Source: Rhopalosiphum padi
Lineage: Eukaryota > Arthropoda > Insecta > Hemiptera > Aphididae
Assembly: GCF_020882245.1 (NCBI RefSeq)
Contig: NC_083597.1
Location: forward strand, 22,112,652-22,176,651
Direction: 5' to 3'
DNA length: 64,000 nucleotides
Part shown: positions 11,001 through 20,815 of the stretch, one piece after another
Numbering within the stretch: the stretch's first letter is position 1
How the letters are laid out: every line of letters begins with the position of its first letter
Program-made: the position numbers and the translations under genes
Notes under the pieces: model-generated
What the model saw: only the letters and a program-made list of their open reading frames with translations
The model's database searches: none
Told to the model about the DNA's origin: nothing

Positions 11001-11462
11001 ATATTAATAAATTTAAAAATGTTTAAAAAAAAATGGAAAAATTTAGACACGTATTCAATAGACGTCGAATGAAATAATGGAGTAATGTGAATATTAAATT
11101 ATATTTGGTGATATAAAATTGTTTTTACGATCCTGCGGACACGTAACTTCAGTAACACAAATTATTAGGGCTAAAAACTATCGGTACCGATAGTTTAAAA
11201 AAAAAATGCAGGTGAGTGTTTTGTTTCCCAAATGCTTCATCTATTGTTGAAGTATTATGATTAAGAGTGCTTCTTACAGTGATTAATAATAGACAATTTA
11301 AGACTTGCATGCAAATTCTTCAAACATATTTCTACAATGTAAATATGTGAGAATTTTATTGTACTTAGTTTATTTGTATACAATGGCTTATGACATCATA
11401 TGACTATTATAGATATAGTTAAATTATTTCACTAAAATCTAAACACTTATAATTATTTTTAT
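8059..11462. other. Intergenic AT-rich DNA
   Basis: No supportable gene. Open frames near 8041-8261 exist on both strands but have no coding character. A near-perfect 17-base palindrome is at 8880-8896. At 9854-9957 there are short protein-like readings on both strands with no usable splice sites. A perfect 22-bp palindrome is at 11175-11196. Confidence 0.5.
11175..11196. repeat. Perfect 22-bp palindrome
   Basis: Both half-sites read AAACTATCGGT towards the centre. It lies about 480 bp beyond the stop codon of the PI-PLC gene. It could be a transposon terminal structure or a dimeric protein-binding site; the sequence does not decide. Confidence 0.6.
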
Positions 11463-11534
11463 TTTATTTTTCATTAATCCAACCTTCAAAATTCTATTGT
11501 TTATTTTATAATTCATACAATTATGTTATACCGA

Positions 11535-11540
11535 TTTATT
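11535..11540 (-). promoter_or_regulatory. Candidate polyadenylation signal of the PI-PLC X gene
   Basis: The plus strand reads TTTATT, so the gene strand has AATAAA 134 nt past the stop codon. It is the first such hexamer after the stop. Further copies lie at about 11500 and 11463. Confidence 0.35.
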
Positions 11541-11673
11541 TTACATGATTATTTTTGTAGGTATAGATAAATGATAATTAGTTTTAATTGTAATCATAAG
11601 TTAAATTATTATGTATATGCGCAATGGGTATGACACTGGTTTTGATTTTTAAATATTGTTTATGAGGTTATTA

Positions 11674-11926
11674 TCACTTATTGGACGGAATGATTTTTTT
11701 CTTATTCCAATGGATCGCTGCATCGATGATATTGGTACTTTGTAGAAAATCTACAGCGACGATGTTGAAATGTTCTCCCCACTCTGGCATTGAAAACCAC
11801 TTGAACAGAGATTCATTAATTATCGAACTCATGTGTCGTAAACCATAACCTCTATTGAAAATAACGTCCAATGGAGTAGGAGTTAACTCAGCCATCAAGA
11901 CTGTTACACCGCTTTCGTTTTGTATT
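11674..11926 (-). CDS. PI-PLC X gene exon 5 (C-terminus)
   Basis: The acceptor is TTTGTGCAG. The exon encodes 83 residues, starting IQNESGVTVLMAELTPTP after the split Lys codon, and ends at TGA. The motif WGEHFNIVAVDFL corresponds to the late strand seen near the end of PI-PLC X proteins. The protein ends with a short Lys-rich tail and no GPI or membrane anchor. Confidence 0.92.
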
Positions 11927-12097
11927 CTGCACAAATAATATCAATATTAATATAATATGTAATTTCAATGTAAAATTCTTAATAGAAGAAGAATTAACAA
12001 ATACATTAAATCAAATATTTTAAGATTTTAAAATAGCAGTACGCTATCATAATTATTTTACTATTTATTTTTTAAATTTAAATAATTCTACATTATA

Positions 12098-12136
<39 letters not shown>

Positions 12137-15100
12137 TATATCTTTTAAGTCTAACTATTTACAAGGTATTGTTTACTAGAAATTATAATTATTTGGTCAA
12201 TTTAAGTTTATCTTGAAACTTTGTTATTATAGTAACCCTTTCAGACCAGCAGGTCACTATAATGACCCACTAGTTTGATTGCGTATAACTAATTGAATAA
12301 TGATGGCAATTCAATTCTGTCTAAATAAAAATATAGAGAATGTTGTCTTGGACATGATTAAAAAAAAAAATTAATTTTTAGTCATTTGAACACAAGAATT
12401 ATTGTCTATGAAATTACAACCTTCAAAAATATGCATACAAATATGACAAAAAACATCAAAGTAGGCATGATATTCAAATTAATAATATATTATACTATAA
12501 TTAAAGTACGTTAAAAATTTTATTAATCAATTTTATTTATTCAAATTATTAAAGTATACATTTTATGTAGATTATTATATTCATTATTAACTACTATAAC
12601 ACATTTCATCATACTAGCATTTATAACACGTTTTGAAACCAGACCTGTTAAATGAAATCTGAAATTTTAGAAAAATACACAACAATGTATAAAATTTACC
12701 TAAAGTATAAAACAAAAATTGATGCATAGCTAAAAATTCATGAAAATATAAAACAAAATATCTCATGTTCCTATGCCATATCTCTCAGATTTATAATTTA
12801 GTCTGTAATGTGCACGACTAAAAGCAGAAATGTTTAAAAGTTATTAAGTCTAATAATAATAATAACTTTCTTATAGTGGTATGTATAGCTTATAGTATAT
12901 TGTTATTTAATTTGATAATCTATGATATTTTATAGTATAAAAAAAAATAAGTTGCTTTTTTAACCTTACTTATTTATATAGAAACGTACGTAGTCTTCAA
13001 ACGTTGTTAATTTTTGAGCATTTGGCCAATATCGAGGAACAGGTGTCCAAAGGTTTTTATCATTGGCATATAGTGTTATTGGCAGGTAGTTGTAAGTTAC
13101 GATTACTCTATGTCCTTCAGCTTGTAAATCTTTGAGTGATTTATTCCAACCCATTTTAGCCATATGCTTACCCAAGTAAAGTGTTACAAATTGATATAAT
13201 TTAAGATGCTCTGACGGATTTTTCGAAAAGCCCGTTTGAAATTTATGAAATTCGACAATTACGATTTCATTTGTTGCTTCTACAAATGTTTTTATATCCT
13301 CAAGAACGTGTGATAAAGGTCTTACTGGATAAATTTCGTGATGTAGCCACCATAAATGATCAGACTGACAATCAAAACCTACTCTTAAATCCAAGTAACG
13401 GGCTCCGTGGCACAATTGACTCAAAATATCAACGTCCTAAACATTTTTAAAATGAATATAAGATACAAGGAAGACAAAAAACCCAAGCTCAAACTTACTT
13501 GAGTATAGACATACTTTTCAAAATAAATTGGACAATTTTGCGTAGTATCATATGCTCCTGAATCATGCGTACCTGGCAAAAACAGGGAATCTAATCTTAA
13601 AGATTTGACGTCGTCTGCCAAATTGTCCATCCAATTAGGTTGAGTTTTAAGACAGTTTGTTGCTAATACTATAAATAATTCAAAATATCAAAGTGAATAT
13701 TTATTTATTAATGTTAAATAAAAATGGCATAAACTATTATATAATATACTGTTAACACTTTTTTTGTGTTAATTTTTAATATGCAGTCGTATTTTTCTGA
13801 TAGATCTGATAAATTAAATATTCGTGTATTTTAAGTTTTTAATAAAAGGTAAAATGTTGAAAATATGACGAATAAAAATTCTTAAGATGAATTTAAGATC
13901 AGCTCATAATCCATCCTATATAATATCGACCACGATTATAATCCATTCTATAGTTCATATTATGTATACTCGTACAGTAAAACCTCTCTATAATTAAATC
14001 GATTGAGACAACATATTTTTCCTTTATAGAGACATTTTACTGCATAATATATATTGATCTGTAATGGCCAAAGTAAGTAAATAACGTATATCAATAATAC
14101 AATAAAATTTGAATTACCATACATCAATATAAATCATCAATAGCATGTTTTATGTTAATTTTTTTCGATACTATTTATTTTGATAGCATAAATTATAAAA
14201 TATAGCATAACCCGACTTCAATAACAAAAAAATAAATAAATAAATAAAAACAAATAATATAAAATACGATACTATACAGAGTGACTCAACTAGCATGACC
14301 CTTTATGTTTTCCTTTAATAATAAACTGATTCATATTATAATATTTTTATAATTTGTAAGATCATATTTAAAATATTTGAGATTTTTAGTACTACTTAAG
14401 GAGTGACCTGTGATGATATAACTTTAATTTTTCATCTTTTTATTGTAAATTATTTATTGAATAACTTTTTTGAAAATATTGACGTACCTAATTCTTAAGA
14501 TATTTTGTCGAATTTGTATTTAGATATACGTTACATTTTCAAAAAAATATCCATTAAATAATTTGAAGTATAAAGAAGGGTGTAATTTTAAAAACAGAAA
14601 TTTCTATCCCCGTGAACTTCTTTATTAGTGCAAAAACATGAATAATTTGAAAATTATGCTTTTACATATATTTAAAAAACAGATTTTAAATAACCTCGCG
14701 TTATCGAAGAAAAAGGAGCGGGTGAACATATTTGGTAAATCGTCCTGTAATAGGGATTTCTCGGTTTTAGCGTACTTCAATTTCACGGTAAAATCGGCGT
14801 ATTGATAAGTATAATTAGACTATAAGAACATTTTGTAAATACTCACGTGTGTCGGTCTCGCCACTGACGTATGCCACCCAATACTCGAAACACTGGCTTT
14901 CAAACTGACCGTCATGGCAAAGCAGCTGTATGGTCTTCGTGCACACTGTCAGATCGGTCTCCAACCAGCCAGAAGTGGCGTTCACCGGATACTTACGGAG
15001 CGCCATCTCGGTGGCGGTCCAAAAATGGCTATGCGCTGGGTCCGCGCCAAATACTCCGACCCAGTCGTTTGGGTTTGCCGACAGCACTTGCCACGACACT

Positions 15101-18100
15101 GCCACGCGCTTACCCCCTTGTTGCTCTATGTCCGGCATTACCGTCAAACCCACATAGTGATGTCCAAATTCGAAATCTGGTGACTCTGAAAAATCCATTA
15201 ACTACCGCGGTCATAAGTTTATAACTTATAAACCTTACTATAGTAAAATCGTGCGGATCAAAGTAATATTATGAAATACAAGACAAATTAATGCACGACG
15301 GTCATGTACCTAAATTGCCTACTCAAAACGCCGTGTGACCATAGTATTATTATTGTAATGGATAACATCAATATACACCGGAACAAAAAATGAGAAATCA
15401 CGTCATACGCGTGCAATGGCGTATTTGGGAAAGGGCATTGATCTGTATTTATATATAATAAATCAAGTGTATTATACTAATGAAAATATGTTATTGTATA
15501 CAGTGCTCATATAACGACGAATAAATTACAAGTAACTTAATTTTTTTATTATGTGAGGGTAAATGATAAATAAAGATAATAGATTTTTGATCGGTAATTT
15601 TTCTTTTAATTTAAATTTATATTCTTTTAACGTGCCAGTATTTAATATGATTTAGTGCTTAGTATTATAAGTACAAACAATTTACAAGTAGAGTTATATT
15701 GGAAATTTATTTAATACAAATTAAATTATGCTAGTGGAGTTACTCTGTTTAAACTCTTTAGACTGTAAAATGTAAACTACATATTTTTAACACGGTAGTT
15801 TATTTAGTTTTTAAAAAATATAAAACAATGATATAAAATTATAATAAATAGCAACTTTATTTTATGCAACCAATTATAACCCTGTACAAACAAAAATGTA
15901 TTTTTTTCCGCGTTCAAACAAGCCCTGTATGTGCATCACCTAACTTAACCTACACATTTTTAATTGTTATTTATTATTTGCGTATCTAAATATTTGGTAG
16001 TTTATATTTTATTGTTCTCATCATTTTTTTGATATTTTTTACTTACTAAGCTATAGAAAGCGTGTATTAGCTGATTGTAAATAACATAATCATGAAATCA
16101 AAGGTTTTATAACTTATATCTATGATATATATATATTTATAATTTGAAAATTGATAACACAATATACGAAGCAACGATAGAATACATCATAAGAACATAC
16201 ACATTTTATAATTTATAATATTTACGAAAACAAACACGTCATTAGAGGTTGTGCAGGTGGGCACAATTTTTTTATCAAACAGCTTCTATGACTGGTAAAA
16301 AATGCAACGAAATCACCGAATCATGTCTATTTTACGTGTATATTAAATTTGATTACTTAAGTCAATATTTATTATTTTGTATTTGATAATAAAAAATGAA
16401 TAAGATAAATATACTCTTGTGATATATTATTGAAAACAAATAAAAAATAATGATTAAAAGATCATTTTCACATGGCACGGTGACAAGATTATGTTTTCGT
16501 TTGTACAATGTCACGAAATTAAAATGTAAAATAAGATAAGTAAAAAGTTATTAGATATTTCACCAAACTATCGTGGCCTGGTTATGATTTTAAAATTGTC
16601 GGTAGTTTTGATTTTGGCACCAACTATAAAAATACTTAAATGATGCGACCGTCTGTGAACACAATACAAACTATAAATCGCCAGTGAATAACGATTGAAA
16701 TTAGGTCGCATAGTATAATATAACAATATGACATAATATATTATATTATGCTAATAGCCGATCGCGTATAACATTATGGGACATACCAAAAGTTTGCTCG
16801 CTGACCTTCGGAATAGGTCGGTCACAAAGCTGACATACTTGTATCAAATAATATACACAGCAGTTCGTCATTCAGTTCAATATTATACGACGTACTAAAA
16901 TAACGACGACGGCAATAATATTATTTTGTAACTCGTGCCCGTCATCATCAACAACTGCAGTGTAGCTGAGCACAGACACGCGATGGTCGCGCTCGGGGCA
17001 GCTTTCGAAATATAGTGGATGAACCACTCGACATGGCGCTGAACACGGCCAGGTGAGCTGCACCAGAGCGCGCGTACTTAATGCTGTGTCGTATCAATAA
17101 TTAATGTTATAATGAAATTGTGACCGGAATAAAATATACTATTTTGTAATCGTATCGAACGAAAAACGAAAACCGTTTTGCCGCGGTCTCTCGTTTTCCG
17201 ACGTTTATGGAAATTAACCACTACTACGATATAATAGTGTGTCAGAATTAAATAAATATTAATATGTTTTTTTTTTTAATTTTTAAGGCGTTATTATTAA
17301 CCCACCTTAGGCTATGCGCCACGCTCTCTCGTCTATTATTTTACTTCCAAATCGAAGGTCGTAATGATAATATTAATAATAGAGACGTATGAAATAATAT
17401 TACAGACACGTGTCTTAATGATGTATTACTAGTTAGTACTTATCTAACTTTTATCTATACCAAACTATAACCCGACTAATTAGTATTTATTTAAAAATAA
17501 ACTGAAATTACTCGTATTTAACCTATTTTATATTATGAAAAGTTGTCATCTTAATAAATTCTCATCATAAAAATGATATGCTAGATTACCAAAATCAATC
17601 ATAATATTGTACTCCATATATATATTTATGTCAAGTAATAATAATAATAAAAAAAAAAAAAACAATACGCCATACTTAAAAAAACTAGTAAAATTCGATC
17701 ATCGTAACTTTAAAACAAGATCTATAAGGCTATAAATATTTATAATAATAACGGTAAAAATTAAGTATACATAGCAGATTGACTGAATGATATTATATCA
17801 CTTAAAAATGATAGTATTGTATAGAATTGTTATTATTGTGATGCATTTTAACTGGCTGTCATACTGGGTAACACTGTATTCAACTAAACCTTAATCTTAA
17901 ATTATAAAAAAAAAACTAATAATTACTAAATGTATACCTATCTAATATCCAATATCATTTGATAATAATATGCAAGTTGAAATCAAATATTTAAATGTAC
18001 ATTTTGGATTTATAAGTCTTTTCTAGTATAAATTTATGGATTTTAAAACCAGTATATACAGCGTACTCTCGATTATCCGCGGAATAAGGTGGCGGGGCAT

Positions 18101-20815
18101 CCACGGAAAATTAAAATTACGAATTAAACGTATCAACAATTACCAAAAAGTATTGTAAATGTATTAAACAAGCGTATTATATTTTACGTCGTTATCGAGT
18201 AATTGGCTATCACAGCCCAATTAAACCAATTATTATGTATAATGTAAAGATATATATGTTTTGTATACAATATTATATAGGTATGTAGATGATTCCACGG
18301 AAAACAACGGATAATCCGCAATACGGATAGTCCGTTCGCGAATAATCGAGAATACACTGTATAACAAAAGCATAAAAATGTGGCTTATTTTAAATAATAA
18401 ATACTATAAAATAATAACAAATATACCTATGTTAATGATTAATCAATCATAAATAAATATATATATTATGTATTTTTAATATAATATTTATATCAATATT
18501 TAAGTTGACTATATAACGTTGAAAATTAAATTTAAATATTACAAAATAAATTCTATTTAATAATTAAAATGCATTACGTCATGTTTGAATATTTCTCTAG
18601 TAAACGATGATCGATATTTACTATATTATATTATAATATTTAGACTAAAATATAAGATTCGAAAAAAATAATTCTTTGAGTTTTCAGGCCGTAACTATTT
18701 TTAAAATCTAATGTGTCGTTTCCTAAATTCAGCATATTGTCAACTATTAATGCTATGAGTTAAAAAATAATATTAATTTATTATAATATTTTAACTTAAT
18801 AATTTATTAATCAATATAAATTACTACTGTTGTAGCTTTGTTACAATATATTTATATACTTTTTACATTGGACATCTGGCTGCATATTAACAAGTAAATA
18901 AATAAATTAGTGCAGTAGTGTATTATTAATTATAATATAATATAGGTACTGTTAAAAGCTGTATTAATTGAAGTATGTAGATTAAGTACTTTCAAGTTAT
19001 AATTCATTTGAGAATATTATATATATTATGTATATTTTATGTATGAATACATACACTATAACTACATATAACATAATATAGCTCAATGTATCCAAAAATT
19101 GTATTTTTTGTAATTATACTGTCCAAGTATAAAACATATTATTATTTATTTAAATATTACAGTTTTAACTAAATTGTCTACTCTTAACTTGTTTGATTAA
19201 CTTTGTTAAACGTGTTTGAAGTTTTTAATATGTTTGGTTTGTAGATTTAAAATAGTGAGTGGTTTTTTTTATATCAATCATTTTTAAGTCAGTTATAAGA
19301 GTGCGTTTTCCGATGCGAAATCATATATTCATCTCTTTTTGACTAGTACAAAACATTTTATATTTCCTTTTTTTATACATTTAGAAAAGTATTAAAACCT
19401 TTTGTAATTTTTATCATTAAATATTTCGGTGGTGGTTGAGAGTGTTTGTGACAGAAACTATCATACAAATATATAAAATAATAATTATTAACTTTAAAAT
19501 TATTTTAATAAATAATATTTTATTTTAATACTTTTCTATATAATATATATTGTATAACATACAGTAAATATTTAGTTTTATGGTCTAGCCGACAAATGTA
19601 TCGACGGAAAAATAAAGGATGATTATTTTCGTTGAAAACGTTTATGTCCATTGCACATATGTTTTTCAAGGATGTCACCCACATGTACGAGTAGACAATT
19701 GGTATGGTATAATCGATATTTAAGGTAGGTAGGTATCTTTATGATTGGTTTTAAATAGTGAATCTTTTTTTTTTAAACACATTGTTATAACTTCCATTTT
19801 AAACAAAATATTTTGTATACAATATCGTTACTCGTTGTAACGTAAGCACTTTACATTATGTTTTTTACCTCAAAATATATACACGCCTCGACGATCAATT
19901 GATTAATAGGTTGAAAATCATAATCACTCAGACAAATTCGAACCGATGTATTTTCGACCACCGAGTCGACGGCGATCGATTGTCGGATAATGCCGACCAC
20001 GGGGATGAGATCGAGATGGTGGGGAGTGGTATAGTCATGGCGGAGGAGGGTGGTCAAGAACACAAAATGTTAAATAGATGCCGTACATTTATATATATAT
20101 ATTTTTTTATCTTCTCATTCTTTTCCTTTTGCTCCTCGTCCGCGTTTAATCCACCGCCGCCGCCCGACATGATCCGGCGAATTATAACTTCTTATTTATT
20201 TGTATATATATTATATTTAATAATCAGCTCATTTTATTCCACGCCATGTCCCACCGTCATCGCACCCGACTAGAAAAAATATTTTGTTCGCCTGTGCGTG
20301 AAACCGATGGATAATAATAATACAAATATTCACACAAGCCGCCTCATTGTCGTCCGACTTTATTCTCCTGGGCGTGCCGAGAACATTGTATAACTAATAT
20401 TTCAATATTTTATTATATACTTATATGGTGCATTTGAAGTCGGTGTTGTCGTTACCGAAAGTGCTGTATGTAAATTACGTGTGTACATTTATAAATATTT
20501 CTAGGAATATTACAATGGCAAAATGAACACATTTAATGTAGTTGCAATATACCTTATATGTATATAAATTTAAAAATAAAGGTCATATATATCCTTCCAA
20601 TAAATTATATTTTAGTTAATATTGTATAATTTATACACGCATTAAACATCGTTTTGAAAAGTATATATATATATATATATGTATAATCATGTTATCGAAT
20701 TTTAACTGTCGAGTACTGTATAATATGAAACTAAAAATTTTCACTTACCTTTTCCGCCAATTGTCGTCACCTGCAGTACTGTCCAGATTAAAATCCACCA
20801 AAGATGCTTACTCAT
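11674..20815 (-). CDS. PI-PLC X domain-containing protein, secreted form, 429 aa (5 exons)
   Basis: Exons joined in order are 20815-20749, 15185-14847, 13662-13499, 13436-12970 and 11926-11674. All introns are GT-AG and all junction phases agree, giving 1,290 nt and 429 residues. Residues 1-20 form a signal peptide. Residues 27-135 form a beta-rich domain with an NDWVGVFG motif, like the SKICH-type domain in front of some PI-PLC X proteins. The X domain follows: NWMDNL (145-150), catalytic LPGTHDSGAYD with His168, GARYLDLRVGF with Arg208, and WWLHHEIYP with the second catalytic His, probably His222. EFHKF matches the family's later strand. By analogy it may cleave phosphoinositide or GPI headgroups without calcium, but the substrate is unproven in this subfamily. 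No Y or C2 domain is present, unlike classical PLC. Length suits insect members. Confidence 0.93.
11927..12969 (-). other. PI-PLC X gene intron 4
   Basis: A 1,043-bp AT-rich intron. It holds a (TA)n tract at about 12099-12131 and, at 12236-12275, a segment reading CCCTTTCAGACCAGC followed by the imperfect palindrome GGTCACTATAATGACC, which resembles a transposon terminus. Confidence 0.85.
12099..12131. repeat. (TA)n microsatellite
   Basis: About sixteen uninterrupted TA units within intron 4 of the PI-PLC X gene. Confidence 0.95.
12970..13436 (-). CDS. PI-PLC X gene exon 4 (core of the X domain)
   Basis: The exon starts after TTTAG with DVDILSQLCHGARYLDLRV and ends AA|GTAAGG. It has 467 nt and codes residues 191-345. 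It contains the active-site Arg region, the second His (WWLHHEIYP) and the EIVIVEFHKF strand. The intron before it is only 62 bp. Confidence 0.94.
13499..13662 (-). CDS. PI-PLC X gene exon 3 (first catalytic His)
   Basis: The acceptor is AGTATTAG and the donor is CAA|GTAAGT. The exon has 164 nt and codes residues 137-190. It carries NWMDNL and the family signature LPGTHDSGAYD with catalytic His168. The acceptor choice is fixed by phase, since the split codon C|CA restores the open frame. Confidence 0.94.
13975..14042. mobile_element. 68-bp miniature foldback, mariner/pogo-like remnant
   Basis: The left end reads CAGTAAAACCTCTCTATAAT and the right end is an imperfect inverted copy, TTTATAGAGACATTTTACTG. 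The CAGTANAACCTCTCTATAA start is characteristic of some Tc1/mariner-pogo terminal repeats. A TA precedes it but the right flank is CA, so the target duplication is not intact. It lies in intron 2 of the PI-PLC X gene, with no coding capacity. Confidence 0.6.
14273..14700. mobile_element. Diverged relative of the foldback element at 60177-60815
   Basis: The left edge TATACAGAGTGACTCAA parallels TATACAGGGTGATTCAC of the 60-kb element. Further in, TTTAAAAACAGAAATTTCTA followed by CTTCTTTA parallels the inner part of the other element's right arm. No clear right terminus was found, so the copy may be truncated. It lies in intron 2 of the PI-PLC X gene. Confidence 0.45.
14847..15185 (-). CDS. PI-PLC X gene exon 2 (N-terminal beta domain)
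   Basis: The acceptor is TTTTTCAG and the donor is C|GTGAGT. The exon has 339 nt and codes residues 23-136. It is the most GC-rich part of the gene, with a VSWQVLSANPNDWVGVFG segment and an N-A-T glycosylation sequon at 92-97. Cysteines at the distal end (VCTK, LLCHD, SQCF) could form disulfides in a secreted domain. Two open frames on the opposite strand are shadows of this exon. Confidence 0.93.
18059..18359. mobile_element. 301-bp Tigger/pogo-like MITE
   Basis: The terminal inverted repeats read CAGCGTACTCTCGATTATCC on the left and, inverted, CAGTGTATTCTCGATTATTC on the right, about 80 percent matched over 26 bp. TA dinucleotides flank both ends (18057-18058 and 18360-18361), as expected for Tc1/mariner-superfamily insertion. 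CAGTG..TCTCGATTATCCG ends are typical of Tigger/pogo elements. There is no internal transposase frame, so it is non-autonomous. Inner sequence (CCACGGAAAA and TTTTCCGTGG) extends the symmetry. Confidence 0.85.
19900..20060. other. GC-rich island in PI-PLC X intron 1
   Basis: This stretch has markedly higher GC than its surroundings and is open in frames on both strands. The minus-strand frame reads like protein and ends at a good GAG|GTAAAA donor, but no AG acceptor exists between its upstream stop and the open part. Joining it to exon 2 would break the frame. It may be regulatory or a remnant exon. Confidence 0.3.
20749..20815 (-). CDS. PI-PLC X gene exon 1 (signal peptide)
   Basis: ATG at 20815 begins 22 codons starting MSKHLWWILIWTVL, a typical signal peptide with a hydrophobic Trp/Leu/Ile core, followed by one base of a split Glu codon. 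The donor is G|GTAAGTGA, a near-consensus site. The start was chosen because it is the only ATG giving a secretory leader in phase with exon 2. Confidence 0.88.

Larger units (their letters stand above)
15186..20748 (-). other. PI-PLC X gene intron 1 (5.6 kb)
   Basis: This long intron separates the signal-peptide exon from the rest. It is mostly AT-rich, with a 301-bp MITE at 18059-18359 and two GC-richer islands at about 16940-17095 and 19900-20060. Short open frames run on both strands of the islands, but none can be spliced in phase into the gene. Such first introns often carry enhancers; that is inference. Confidence 0.85.

Noticed and set aside
14871..15224. Three plus-strand frames over the PI-PLC exon 2
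   Set aside because: They are shadows of the GC-richer coding exon on the minus strand.
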